A stretch of DNA of 64,000 nt from assembly GCA_003254905.1 (NCBI GenBank), contig QANU01019038.1:199660-263659 (forward strand), written 5' to 3'. This document shows positions 35,591 to 47,520 of the stretch, piece by piece (the stretch's first letter is position 1; every line of letters starts with the position of its first letter). The DNA is from Nissolia schottii (taxonomy: Eukaryota > Streptophyta > Magnoliopsida > Fabales > Fabaceae). The notes under the pieces were generated by a model. That model was given only the letters and a program-made list of their open reading frames with translations. It did not search any database and was not told the origin of the DNA. The position numbers were made by a program, and so were the translations under genes.

Positions 35591-35699
35591 AAAAAATAGA
35601 TCAAAAAAGCTTGATCCAAGTGATTTGACCATATCTGTATATGTTATTTATTGCACTTATTTACAGCTTTTTTCTATTTCACATTTAGCGATAATTTGT

Positions 35700-35815
35700 T
35701 TTTTTTTTTTCTCATGAAAATGCTTCATTGCAACAAAGGACTGAGCTCAACTTAGACAGGGGTTAAAAGTTAAACAACCCCCCACAGCCAGAACAACCCA
35801 ACTTACCGCTAATTG
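35700..35815 (-). mobile_element. LINE 3' end with poly(A), minus strand
   Basis: Read on the minus strand it ends TTGCAATGAAGCATTTTCAT followed by a poly(A) run of about 12 (the T run at 35700-35711). This resembles the 3' tail of a short 5'-truncated LINE. No coding portion remains. Confidence 0.4.
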
Positions 35816-36892
35816 TTTTTTGTTTTTCTGGTCAAAACTTACGACTATCCGATATGGTCTATAGCACCTTCCTTTTTTCTTTTTCTCGGACCAACATTCA
35901 CCTTCTTTTGAACTCACACAAAATTCATCTTTTTGTCAACAGCACACACAACATTTTTCTGTTCAAGAATACACATCATGGTATTATCTACTTTGGACAA
36001 AATTAGTTTCGGCCCATTTCTCAAGGACAAGGTCCTTATGTTGTGTGCAAGGCCCATTAAACCAATTAATTCTATGATTTATCTCACCATTAAACTATTT
36101 TTATCTTACAATATTTTTGAGTTAGCATTAAAATTCATGCATCGAACAAGGGTGAAAGTAGGTCAAGTGAATTGTCGAGGACCTTTGGGCCCATATAAAC
36201 TCTAGCTTGGTGCTAATTGAATATATTATCCAAACTAAATAAAAGCTGATAAGATAGAAAATACATTATCTAAAAGGTTATGTGGTCATGATGATGTAAA
36301 GCTTATCTCTGATTGACAGCATATTATGCTATCTCAAAACTAAGGAGTCAAATTTCTAATTGAAAATATAGTCATTGGTATATATTTTTTTTTCTATTTT
36401 TAAGGGGAAAAAAGAAAGTTAGAATGACTAAATCTAACTTTATTAGAAGTTACTAGAAACAATTTAGGTAAGTTTTGTGCGTGAGTCGACAAATTAAATC
36501 TTGGGAAATTGATCTTAACTTAAAATTAGTAGAAAAAAAGCTTCAATTTCAAATTGACTTTATCAAACGAGATTGTTTTTGCTTCCTATCCATTACTAAT
36601 ATTTTATCCACGGTTAAGTCAATTGGAGTCGACGAACATTTTGATCTTAACAGCAATTTAAAAAAACACTATAAGAGCGCGCTTCATCTCAATCATAAAA
36701 AAACATGAATAATTATATATACACAGATTGAAGACACCATCACAAAAGAGCACACCACATAGCTAGTCAATTTCTTCTCTTGTACTACACGTTTCCTAAC
36801 ATTGCATGACCATCACATCAATGCTTCAATTTTCGTATACGTGCTTCGGCTTTAGCGGGCTTCTCATCTTTATAATATTCCTTAGCGCTCAA
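35816..36892. other. intergenic DNA and promoter side of the MYB gene
   Basis: No gene or element ends were found between 35816 and 36700. A TATA-like TTATATATACACAG at 36713-36726, about 170 bp before the MYB start codon, is a plausible core promoter. Confidence 0.5.
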
Positions 36893-37240
36893 ATGTCTTC
36901 GGAGTGGCACAACAAGGGCACAAAAAATTCACCGCCGCGGTCAAAGGCGCAGAATTATGGGCAATTTGAGGGGGACAACGACGGCAGAGAAAATTGCTCG
37001 TCGTCGTGGTCGAAAAGGCAGAACGAACAATTTGAAGATGCGCTCGCTTTGTGTGACGAGAATACCGCTAACCGTTGGGAAAAAATTGCTAGAGCAATTG
37101 ATGGTAAATCGGTGGAGGAAGTTAAGAGGCACTATGATGTGCTGGTGCGTGATCTTATTGATATAGAGAGAGGAGGCATTCCAATCCCCAATTACAAGCA
37201 CACACTCCAACGCGGAGGGAGGTCTAATAGTAATAGTTGA
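36893..37240 (+). CDS. RADIALIS-like single-MYB (SANT) transcription factor
   Basis: A single exon encodes 115 residues. The MYB/SANT domain lies at about 37-90, with the spaced aromatic residues Trp39, Trp62 and Tyr81 and the RADIALIS signature EEVKRHYDVLVRDL followed by IERGGIPIPNY. The family comprises small plant proteins with one MYB repeat that compete with larger MYB proteins for partners and affect floral and organ asymmetry or growth. The 36-residue polar N-terminus before the domain is longer than in the shortest RAD proteins. I start at the ATG at 36893. An in-frame ATG at 36806 would add 29 hydrophobic residues unlike the family and is probably leader. The stop codon lies only about 20 bp before a TTTGTGCA repeat copy, so the 3' UTR probably consists of that repeat. 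Confidence 0.92.
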   Translation: MSSEWHNKGTKNSPPRSKAQNYGQFEGDNDGRENCSSSWSKRQNEQFEDALALCDENTANRWEKIARAIDGKSVEEVKRHYDVLVRDLIDIERGGIPIPNYKHTLQRGGRSNSNS

Positions 37241-37255
37241 GTCTGACAAGTTTTG

Positions 37256-37793
37256 ATACGCGCGCAGGTATATACTCTTACACGAGACATACACCTCGTA
37301 CTTATATACATAAAGTTTGTGTTTTAACATCTGTAATGTTTGTGCACTTGATTAAATATAATTGAGAGTATCATCTACAAGTTTGTAATGTTTGTGCAGT
37401 CATAAAGTTTGTGCATTATTAGGTATAATGCTTGTGCGTTTTTTAAATAAAGTTCAGATTGTGAAACGCTCTGATAATTTTGTGATGTTTGTGCATTCAT
37501 ATGTGTAAAATTTGTGCATTGCTATTTATAATGTTTGCGTATTTTTAAATAAAGTTCAGATTGTGTATAACTCTGAAACTATAAGTTTGTAGTATAGTCC
37601 AAATAAAATTTATACATAAATACGCATAAAGTTTGTACTTTAACACTTGTAATGTTTGTGTTTTAACTCCTTTAAGTTTGTGCTATATTTTGGAAAATTG
37701 TATTGCATATGTATAATAATCATTAATTATCTAATTCAAATGGTGTATGTATGGGTGTATGAAATTGGGTTACACATAACATTTTTGTTTTTA
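37256..37793 (+). repeat. TTTGTGCA repeat family, copy C (long form)
   Basis: It starts near CTTACACGAGACATACACC, then has ACATAAAGTTTGTG and CTGTAATGTTTGTGCACTT. Internal blocks of AAAGTTTGTGCATT and AATAAAGTTCAGATTGTG are repeated two or three times. It ends GTTACACATAACATTTTTG. The extra length comes from these internal duplications. Confidence 0.75.
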
Positions 37794-39303
37794 ATAGATA
37801 TTTAGCTACAGCAATAGGTCGCGGCTTCATTGCTCGCAAATTGAATCAAGGCATCGATGCTTGCAAAGCCTTTCCAACACCTATCTTCACTTATGGTTAT
37901 CTTCACTTGTGGTGGAACCAAGGGTGTTAGCCGTGGCAATGGTCCCTACCACCCACCCAAATAAATAATAGTTGTTACGTTTAGAACAATGCAAATTAAC
38001 GGTGATAAGTGATGTGAGTGCTAATGCTCAATTTATTTTTATGAGCACAATAGCCTTCACCACAAGAGGAAGCTCAAAACTCCAACCCAAAAGAAATACA
38101 AAGATCATCACCAACTATTAGAGTCAATTTATTTTAATATTTATTATTATCTCCATATATTAAGGAGTTTGTGCACTTCTAATTTTATAAACACAAGACA
38201 AGTTTGTAATTGCATTTGTTGTTTCTTTTTTTTTTTTTTTTTTTTTTTGCAGAGAAGGGGGAGCTGCTAGCAATTAAAGAAGGGCAAGTAAGTCTTGGTG
38301 GAAGGGGACTCAAGAATGGCAATGCTGTTATTTTGCTTATCGTTTATGTAATTCAGTAACTGATACAATTATAGTTTAGGGTTTAGGGTTTATGGCTAAC
38401 TTATTAAATTTGAGAGTTTTTGATTCAAGTATCCCACAAATAATAATAATAATAAAAAAATTCTTCTTTTTGTATTATTGACATTATCTTTATTTTCTTG
38501 ATGCAATAAGAATCATTGGATTGAAAGTGTTGTAGTCATTTTGTTAGATAAACTTAATATCTATTTTTTATTTATTCTTTATTTGCTTAACTTAATTACC
38601 TTTTACTCTATATCTTTACTTTATATAGTGTTTGTATGGTAGTCATTAGATAAAGAGTATTTTTCTCTTAATGAATAGAGAGTACAAGTAGATGATGTTA
38701 TTGTTTTATTTTATCTTTTTAATTTTTTAATTAATATTTAATAAAAAGTATTAAATAAATAAAACGAACGAAAAAAAGACTATTTAAATAAAATATATTA
38801 AATATTTATAATAAAAATAAATATAAATAAAATAAAATGATATATTTTTTTATTTTTTCTTATTTTAAAGGAAATTCTTAATATTATACGAAAAATATAA
38901 AAAAGTAATAAATATTTATAATGATTTAAATAAAAAAATTAAATACTTAAATAATAATATATATCATACAATTATATTATTTTGTTTTATTTTTTGGTAC
39001 TGTCATTTTTTTATTTACTTATGGGCATTATTCTCTTAATAATATTTATTTACTCATGATTAGAATTATTTGTTATATAACGAGAATAATATTACATTAT
39101 TTTATATTATATATTAACTTATAAAATAATATACCAAATATTGCACAACATTAAAATTTTAACAACTTCTATACTATTATAGTCATATATATATGATGTT
39201 TATTAAAAAAATAGTCATCCAAACACTTTTAAACAACTTTATGACTTCACTCTCAAAACTACTACGTGTAGCTTTCTATGATTGTCCTTAACTCTTAATA
39301 ATA
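37794..39303. other. AT-rich intergenic DNA
   Basis: It contains a poly(T) run of about 20 at 38228-38249 followed by an AG-acceptor-like GCAG, and very AT-rich DNA at 38650-39230. I see no believable gene. Confidence 0.5.
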
Positions 39304-39311
39304 GTCAAAAC

Positions 39312-39605
39312 TATGACTGTCAAAATGGGCGGGCCCGCCCGTTTATGGTCTGTCAACGGATCGGATCGCAGCTAGTCCATTTATTTTTTAAAAAAATTCA
39401 AAAATATACAAAAAAAATTCAAAAAAAATATTTAAAAAATGTAAAAAAAAAAAAATTCACGGGCTCACGGGCCGGTCCACGGGCCAAACGGGCGGGCCAT
39501 AATGGGCCGATCCAATTTTTTCTCAAATTTTCGCAGGCCTATTTTTTGTATGTAAAGTCCGTCCATTTAACCGGGTAAAAGAACCAGACCATTTTGACAG
39601 CCCTA
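39312..39605. mobile_element. non-autonomous hAT MITE, 294 bp, TSD GTCAAAAC
   Basis: The 5' end TATGACTGTCAAAATGG is the inverted complement (with two changes) of the 3' end, which reads inverted TAGGGCTGTCAAAATGG. A perfect 8-bp duplication GTCAAAAC lies at 39304-39311 and 39606-39613. GGGCGGGCCCGCCCG and other GGCCC palindromes lie near the 5' end. It has no transposase. Confidence 0.92.
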
Positions 39606-39613
39606 GTCAAAAC

Positions 39614-41880
39614 AAAGCCAAGAACCTAAGAAACAGTAAAAGGTTATGTAGTATCTTTCAAGAAAAAAAATTCACTTACTGTTATTGGATCTTCTATGTC
39701 AAGCATTCCAACATTATTTATTAACAAGTCACCATAGTCTCCAATGCACCATATTGCAACACGCGCGAACAAGAGTTTCCTAATGACAAATACGAGTCAA
39801 TGTTATTACATTAATGGCACCAAGAGAAAATGAACATTATGGATAGATTGTTTTTTAAAGCAGGAGAGAATTCTCTACATATTACTTGAAACCAGCATAT
39901 TAAAATACACATAGTATCGACAGCATAACACATCCAATCCTTCTTAAGTAAAAACCAAAAGATATCCCCCACTACAACCTACCTAAGAGAATGAAGAGAG
40001 ACACTCAAATCTCTAGAATGTGATGATATTTATCTGCATCACTCACTCACTCTAACTCTAAAACAACACACTAGGTTCACCTCTCTCATTAACTAACTAA
40101 CTAACTTTCTATATAAAAGGGGATATCAATGGATTCTAAAAACCCACACTACATTGCCTTCACCTGTGCTTTAAAAAAAATCATTTATAGCAATGAGTAT
40201 GTTAAAGTATAGAAACATTCAAAGTGTCAATTCTGGTTCTGATTCTGAGTCTCATTGCTTTTTGTTGTTGAGATTTTTTTATTTACAAGTGTTTTAGCGT
40301 TGGTCTTGTGAAATTGGTCCACTCCACCAAAGGGGCATTTGTTTGGGGCTTAATCCTTGACCATGGTGTGTTATGCCTTTTGTTTTGTAACTAAGTTAAG
40401 TTTTATGTTTATAGTGTTAGCTATTGTTTTCTGCTTTGTGTTTGTACATAGTCCTTAGTATCAGTTTAAAGGCAAATTAACTTATGTTTGAACTAAGTCA
40501 CTTATGTTTGTACAAGTCTTGCACCAAAATAGTAGAGATATGTACACACAAATAGGACATACTCTTCTGGAAAGCACAGATGAAACATGAGAAATGGAAA
40601 ACATGGAATAAATATAGAAAGGCGAGAAAAGGAAGTAAAGAGAAAAGGTCCCCCTTTTTGTGTGTGAAGAAAGTGTTTATGTTTTCTTCATTTTGGTTCT
40701 ACTCATAATCTGTGTTATGTGGGGGTGTTTTCAACTTTGTACAGGTTTATGAAGGACTTCAAGGTTGGCCCTTTATTGAAGAAGTTTCTCACAAACTACT
40801 AATAGAGACCATGCTTGCCAAACAACAAAGTCCTGAAGAAGAGAAGGTGCTAATCATTTTGTAACAGGACTTAATTTGTTTCCATTTCACTCTTCTGTTC
40901 ATTATTCATATTTTTGTTCTTTTTTCCTTTTTTGGGTTCTATATGTACATGTACTTTCTCTTAGGGAAAATTCTATTTGGTATGTAAAATTTGATCTTTA
41001 GATTATAATTATATCTTGTTTCCCTGTTCCTGTTGGTTGTGTATCCCCTTCACAAGAATTCTTCATTCACTAATTCAATATTAAATGAACATAGTGAAAG
41101 ATTTTCAACTGGTTAGATTAGCATGTTATGTGGTGGTGACTCTGCATCTCAAACCAATGATCAAGACACTTCTCCACCTTGCTATCAACCAACTGGTAAC
41201 TAAATTCCATCCTTCTCCACTTCTTTTCATTTGGAAATTAATATATCTGCATTAGTATTCAATGCTAGCAGGAGTAGAAGCTTCCTCAACCTCAATTTCT
41301 AAAACAAAGTTATTATTCATTCTTTAAAAGTTGGACATCATCCATTAATCTATCTCCATTAAACATAAACATCGATTTATGTCTAAACAAACTGAATCGA
41401 GTATATGCTAGCTAAAATTGAGAGTAAAACTACACTTTTGTCCATGAAAGATCTTTGTTTTAACACTTTGGTCCTCAAAAGATTTCATGCCATACACATT
41501 AGTTTGCGCAGCAAGAAAAATCATTGGTCTCTAAAAGCACTAGCTTTTAACATTTTAGTTCCTTGTTATGTGTATGCATTTAATCTTTTAGGGCCTAAAG
41601 CGTTAAAATAAAAATCTTTCGAGCACCAAACGTGTAAATTCACTCTAAAATTAATTTCTTTTTGAGTTTCTAGTCAATGGTCTGATAGAAAGTTTCCAGC
41701 TGAAAGAGAACATGGACAAGGCATTAGGGAGGAGTCTCAAATTGGGCTGAAGCCTACTGTGATTGGATCCCCAGAAGCGCCTGAGAACGTTCTGCAGCAG
41801 ATGCGTAAACCCTGCTATGGTGCTCGTGCATAGTGCTGGACCAAAACGTTGTCAGCATTGTCATCAGGCTCATTATTAAA
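39614..41880 (+). other. intergenic DNA with two exon-like islands
   Basis: Most of this has no recognisable content. Two segments look like exons. Positions 40746-40846 follow TTTGTACAG and end at AAG/GTGCTA, giving VYEGLQGWPFIEEVSHKLLI and so on. Positions 41674-41833 are an open segment ending REESQIGLKPTVIGSPEAPE then LQQMRKPCYGARA and a stop. The second has a faint look of the region before a group IIb WRKY domain, but no WRKY domain follows. They may be a broken gene or chance. Confidence 0.25.
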
Positions 41881-41884
41881 TAAC

Positions 41885-42345
41885 TCAGCTAGTCATGGCA
41901 ACCGAATACATGATCCAAAATACCCACTTTGCATTGGTGGACGCGCACCCAATAATTCTTCACATTGATCCACCAAGTGATCATCATGAGTTCGGCCAAT
42001 CACAGCATGACCATCAATAGGAAGCCCGCAAATAATACTAATGTCCCCCAACGTCATGGTGCACTCCCCATTAGGCATATGAAATGTATGTGTCTCAGGA
42101 CGCCATCTCTCTACTAGTACTATGATCAAATGGTGATCAACAGTGCAATACCCCATACGAACAACCCCTACAAATTAAGCCAACCTGCTCTAAATATGGA
42201 ATGATACAATTTGAAGGGTTTCGATGTTTTTCTAAGTGTTTCCCAGCATGTACACGCCTAACACATAATATCCGATCACGAGCCCCATTCCAAATACGTT
42301 GTGACACATGACAATTTTATAACTCAAGAACAGAAAAGTCCCCTG
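41885..42345 (-). pseudogene. plant mobile domain (PMD, aminotransferase-like) relic
   Basis: Minus-strand frames encode WNGARDRILCVRRVHAGKHL (about 42300-42240). After a frame change comes MGYCTVDHHLIIVLVERWRP, ETHTFHMPNGECTMTLGDIS and ICGLPIDGHAVIG, the hallmark of the PMD found in MAIL1-type proteins and in transposons that carry it. It stops after GSCIRLP at 41893. It is too short and frameshifted to work. It is probably from a PMD-bearing transposon. Confidence 0.8.
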
Positions 42346-42384
42346 GACCAGGGTTTACATGGTGAGTCATCTTATGTAATACTA

Positions 42385-42690
42385 CACATACTATACTATA
42401 CTACTCTTTGCATCAATCTATCATAAATTGCTACTAATATAGACAATATACAATACTATATTACTCTATGCATCAATCTATCATAAATTGCTTAGCAAAC
42501 TAATATAGACAACATTTATAATATAGACAACATACAATACTATACTACTCTATGCATCAATCTATCATAAATTGCTTAGCAAACTAATATAGACAACATT
42601 TATATAATATAGACAAAATAAAATACTATACTACTCTATGCGTCAATCTATCATAAATTGCTTAACTAATATAGACAACATTTATATAAT
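42385..42690. repeat. tandem repeat with 60-86 bp units
   Basis: The word ATCAATCTATCATAAATTGCT recurs four times, near 42413, 42473, 42559 and 42643 (spelled GTCAATC in the last). It alternates with CTAATATAGACAACATTTATA blocks. Confidence 0.9.
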
Positions 42691-42929
42691 CAATTTAAAG
42701 ATTACATTTAAAGAAATTTATGTAATTCACACATATTAGTTAAACTATAAATTTTAATAAATTAAAACTTACAAGTCTGCCGCACAAATTGAATCAGCTA
42801 CTCTTAGCCTTCAGCAATCCAAGAATTGGACAGAGAATTAGAATTTTAGAGAGAGAATGGATTTTTAGAAAATGAGAATGGATGAAGGGGTTGGGGGTGA
42901 TGGAGTTGCATTATGGGGTCCAAAGGCAA

Positions 42930-43087
42930 ATTCGCTAAATCGGTTGGCGAATATAGTGCTAATTTGGTGTCTACGTTGGCGAATTTGGGGATGATTTGCC
43001 AAGCCGGTTGGTGAATTATATAGGGATTCGCCTACCGCATTGGCAAATCTTACGTGGCTTCGCCTACCAGATTGGCGAATCTTACGT
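42930..43087. repeat. array of TTCGCC/GGCGAA palindromic words
   Basis: Five units of a word resembling ATTCGCCAA...TTGGCGAAT, about 25-40 bp apart. ATTCGC/GCGAAT pairs at 42930-42952. CCAA/TTGG with G-T extensions pairs at about 42995-43015. TTCGCC/GGCGAA pairs around TACCAGATT at 43059-43079. Read on the minus strand, units spell FAN-VGE-like peptides, but no family is recognised. The array lies upstream of the PMD relic. Confidence 0.7.
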
Positions 43088-43199
43088 AGCCTTACCACAT
43101 GGTCACGAGTGTCATGCTGGCTAAAACATGTGTATTCCTGTAATATGTTTTGAAATAGATACATTTTGGTAATTTATTTTAATAACAAGGGTATTATAG

Positions 43200-45202
43200 T
43201 AAAAAAAAAAACTTGACGTATCAGCATCAATATTGTCATCTAAGTTCCATATAAGTTAATTTGGCTGACAAATTGACCCTTGGCTAAGGAAAGGGCCAGA
43301 TAACAATAATATGTGATTTGGAATGCTTAAACCATAAATAATAAAAATTGAACTAAATCAAAACTATTATAAAACGTAAAAGTATAAATAAATAAAAAAA
43401 TGTTTTGAATTGTGCTATACTTTTATGAATTATCGCGTCAACTCACAATTTATCCTTCAGTAAATGGAAGAGATGTGTTTAGATAAATACGTACCTACAA
43501 ATTTTTTCTTAGGCACACACACAAAATTATGAATCCCCACAAAATTTATTAAAGATGTGTTTAAATACATGCAAGATCTATAAAAAAGAAAAATCTCTAA
43601 ATAGAATATTTGTGAGACTCACATGAAAGAAAAAAAAAGTACATAATTTAATAAAAAACTAGAGTTTCTCTTTGAAAATATAAAAGAGGTTCTTTGATTT
43701 CGGTTTCTAACCAACCCGTACCTACTAACTAGAGATGAGAAGTCTTCCACGCAAATGGAATGTGAATATAAGTTTGCGCCTTGGAATGTTTGATTGAAAA
43801 TTGATATAGTCAGTGTTCAGGGACGTCACTGAGGAAGTTGAGCAACCGTATTAATTTAATTTGTTAGTAACAAGTTAATTTCATATTACCGAATTAAGTA
43901 TCAATCAGCAGTGATTTTCTGCCCTACTTTCAGTTCCTTCTAAAGCAGTGATTTCATATATATGTATAATACTTTAAATAATATTTTACCATGTCAAAAG
44001 TCTTTTATAACTAGTTAATATATATATATATAATAAATTTTAACCCAATTTTATTGATATTTTGATAACCTTTTTCCTAAAGACCTCAAGTACTCAGAAA
44101 GATCTCAACAAACATTTATTTCCAAAAAATAATTATATATTTTATTCTAACACTAAAAGTAAGTACGTTTTTATTTTAATTTTTAAATATATTAAAGATA
44201 CCAAAAAAATTATATAATAACATATGAAGGATAATTAAAAAAATTTACTCAGATACATGAAATGTCAAAATAATATATACTTCAGTGGATATAATTAATA
44301 CTAATTAAAAGAAATATATAAAATTGTAAATTTTAATTATATTAGAAGAACATTAAATATAGGAAAAGAAAATAAAGAATAATTATATATTAAAATTATG
44401 AATATGAATTAATTTTATAGTTAACTATTTTGCTATATTTTAAATTGAATTAATTTATTTTTATTGTAAAAAAATTTAATTTAAATATAGCCATAATTTT
44501 ATAAAGTATAATAAGAAGACTAAGATTTAAAATATAACAATTACGAGGCATAATTTGATATGCTTTTTTAGTAATATTTTGATTTGATGCCTTGTTAACT
44601 TTAAATAAATAACTTCATAGAAATAAAAATATAAATATATTAAAAAAACCTTACATGATTTGAATTCTATAAATTTCTATTTTGAAAAATATTTGTTTCT
44701 TAACTCTTAAGTGTCAATTATATTATAATAATTTTTACTTATAAATAATGGTAAAATTAGTTTCGTTTATTTTAAATAACTATTAGTACAATTAATCTTT
44801 TTATACCAGATAATTCTATAAAAAATTAAAATTTAAAATATTGTAATATGTGAAAAGTCAAGAGCTAACCACAAAGTCGAAAAGTTAAAAAACATATGAA
44901 TGGTGAAATAACAAAAAGTAAAAATAAATAAAATAAAATTGTTAGCAACAAATTTTAAAATAGTGAAAAATTATGAAATGTCATGTGATGGTGAAGTAAT
45001 AAGAAGTAATAAAATAAAATAAAATTATTAGTAAAAATTAAAATAGTTAAAATTTATGAAAATGTCACGTGAAAACTATTTTTTACTTAAAAATTTTATT
45101 AAAATTATTTTTATTTGCGTACTAATTATTAGTATTATTGATTTTCTAATTGAAGATAACCTTAAAAAAATTTAAAAATTTAAAAGTTGGAATATTGTAA
45201 AA
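43200..45202. other. AT-rich intergenic DNA
   Basis: No gene. Positions 43900-45200 are extremely AT-rich and show no element ends that I can fix. Confidence 0.6.
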
Positions 45203-45735
45203 GATGAAGAGTAAAAAAATGAAAGATTAAAATATAATAAATAGTGTCAATGGTAATTAAAATATATTTTAAATCATGTGACATAATAATTATAACGAAA
45301 TAACATTAATGAAATAAACGAGAAATTAAAGATTAATTATACTACAAAATAATTAAAAATTAAAATTAAGAGAAAATGTCACATGTCAATGCTAGTCAAG
45401 AGGAGATGCACGTGGAACTTCTAGTGGAAGAAGTTTAATAGAATATTATAGATATTATAGATTATAGATTGTAAACGATGAAGAGTAAAAAAATGAAAGG
45501 TTAAAATACAATAAATAGTATTAATGGTGATTCAAATATATTTTAAATCATGTGACATAATAATTATAATGAAATAACGCTAATAACATTGATGAAATAA
45601 ATGAGAAATTAAATGATAATTATACTACAAAATAATTTTAAAAACTAAAATTAAGAGAAAATGTCACATGACAATACTAGTCAAGAGGAGATGCCACATG
45701 ACACCTCTAGTGGAAGACATTTAATAATTATAGAT
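45203..45735. repeat. 274-bp tandem duplication
   Basis: GATGAAGAGTAAAAAAATGA at 45203 recurs at 45477. The following sequence, including CATGTGACATAATAATTATA and AGTCAAGAGGAGATG blocks, is repeated in order. The second copy continues to about 45735. Confidence 0.85.
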
Positions 45736-45774
45736 GGTAGATTATCGATAGTGCCACGTGACATTGAATTGTCA

Positions 45775-46165
45775 TGTTGTTGAGTGTATTTTTTCACGAA
45801 GTTACAACAGTTAAGTTAGTTGAAGATCATCTCAATTATGCACGTGTATTATCTGGCTCACTGAGCTCATATAGAAGATTGTATCTCACATTACAATTCA
45901 GTGTGAATAATATTCAGAGATCATTTTTCTCAATTCTCTAGATTCTCTCAATTCATGTTCTTTACTCCATTCCTAGCTAGCTTATGATTTGATACATTTA
46001 TGGTATTAGAGCTAAAGCTTCAATGGCGTCAGAACAAAATTCCTAAAGCTCTTCCGTTGCGACAACGACGATTCACACATTCTCTAATCTAGTAGCTATT
46101 AAGATTGATGAAGAAAACTATTTTTCGTGGAAAGTTATAGAAATACAAAGTTATTTTATAACCTT
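45775..46165 (+). mobile_element. Copia 5' LTR, primer-binding site and gag start
   Basis: An LTR-like segment starts near TGTTGTTGAGTG (45775) and ends just before TGGTATTAGAGCTAAAG at about 46000, a variant of the initiator-Met tRNA primer-binding site. Then ATGGCGTCAGAACAAAAT opens a Copia-type gag with the NLVAIKIDEENYFSWKV motif and an early stop. Similarity ends near 46165. Confidence 0.7.
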
Positions 46166-46410
46166 CACCTCACACATGTCACTTTTGCATTCATTCTCTA
46201 GAATATTAATTACGATGAATATTCTTTATATTATTGACCCCTATCATACTATAAAATATTCCTATGAATATACTTCTTATCATTAATCCCATGATTATTA
46301 CTCCTAACCCCTTAAGGGATCATATTCAAATGGTAGACACTTTTAAATTGCTTTACTCAACAAAGTATACTTTAAAATTTATGTTAACAACGATTAAGGT
46401 GATCGATACA

Positions 46411-46560
46411 CTACAAGAAAATGTTGATTACCGGTGATTTTTTTTTTTTTTTTTGTGTGTGTGTTTTGCAAATCGTTTACTTGTGTATACAACCGTACTT
46501 AAACCATAGCGACGGTATTATATCAAAATTATTTGTAAGGGAATACATGAGTTTAGGATA
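46411..46560 (+). mobile_element. possible CACTA terminus
   Basis: CACTACAAGAAAATG starts at 46411 and is followed by subterminal-type words (ACCGGTGA, CATAGCGACGGT). Words of the same kind (ACCGTCGCG) reappear at 47590, beyond an LTR-like block. The matching TAGTG end was not found. Confidence 0.35.
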
Positions 46561-47520
46561 AGGGTATTCAAATAAAATACGAGAAAATGATAAAGATAAG
46601 AGGGTCGCTTAAAAAGAGATCGGACCAAGTGACCCTATCTTGATGATGCTAATGCGAAGATGGTAGTCGATTTGAAAAAACTTAGGTGAACTATGTCAAG
46701 AGGCATAAGCGTCGACAAAATATATGAACAGTGAATGAAGTGACCCTGAATATATAGATTATGGACTAGTAATGGTCTAATGACATAAAATGGTTGACTG
46801 GTAGAAGAGTTAATCACTCTGTCGACCTAAAGTGGTGCTCCATTTGAGACTTTGATACTTTTTCAGAATCAACAACTATGATCATTTCACGTCGTCCTAT
46901 AAAGAAGTATAGAGAAAAATAATTGTTGGTGCCTCTTTTTTAAATCAAATTTGAAAGGGAAGTTATTTGGAATGCAATATGTATGGATAATGGGCAACGA
47001 TTATTGGAAAACATGCATACACTACTGAGAGAGGGTTCGTGAGATTCTCACTAAGTGGGACGAAGTGGAGACGCGGGAGTAACCACCAACCGTTCGGGGG
47101 ACACATGGCAAGCATGCATGAAGACTCTGAAGCCTTAAATAGGACGATTAAGGATGAAATAAGTTGGAAGAAAATACACTTGCAAATTCCTAAACAATCA
47201 CAAGTCTACAGTGACACTTCGAGTTTAAGAGAAGAATTAAGTAATTCACATGCTTTATGTTATTTCAATTTCTGTAGAATTAGTTATTTTTCTTTTCATT
47301 TCTTGTATTATCGTTGTTTATCAATTCGTTCTTGTTTCTGTATAACTTTCAAGTTTGTTTAACGTATTGTTCATAGCTCCTCTATCCAAACTCGCATTCT
47401 CACTGAAATGATCCACGACACATATGAATTACATCGTAATCCCTACTTTCTATAATATTTATTTGATTTTTGTGGTGAAAGGTCCATAAGTGATTATAGA
47501 CCACAATTCTCATAAAATAG
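46545..47520 (+). mobile_element. Gypsy-type solo LTR relic
   Basis: It shares block order with the LTRs at 9350 and 16302: AGGATAAGGGTATTCAAATAAA at the start, TTAAATAGGAC near 47140, and TTATTTGATTTTTGTGGTGAAA then GGTCCA near the end (compare 10136-10165). No internal genes and no TSD were found. It may interrupt the CACTA-like element. Confidence 0.5.

Larger units (their letters stand above)
30045..35605 (+). mobile_element. decayed L1-type LINE with RNase H domain
   Basis: All parts of a plant L1 occur in order. A 5' leader spans 30045-30360, ORF1 30361-32420 and ORF2 32550-35590, followed by a short A-rich tail (TTTATAAAAAAAATAG). ORF2 has lost most of the endonuclease and the start of the reverse transcriptase by a deletion near 32928. 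It keeps a reverse transcriptase with FVDDIVLFA, a zinc-binding RVT-associated region (CTLCNTHLETILHVLCDC) and a C-terminal RNase H (WWKINTDG...). Numerous stops and frameshifts mean it is inactive. No TSD was confidently identified. A solo LTR interrupts ORF1. Confidence 0.88.

Noticed and set aside
36806-36892. Upstream ATG extending the MYB protein by 29 residues
   Set aside because: The extension is hydrophobic and signal-like, unlike RADIALIS proteins; the ATG at 36893 is preferred.
46440-46470. T run followed by TG repeats as a regulatory site
   Set aside because: Plain simple sequence without supporting context.
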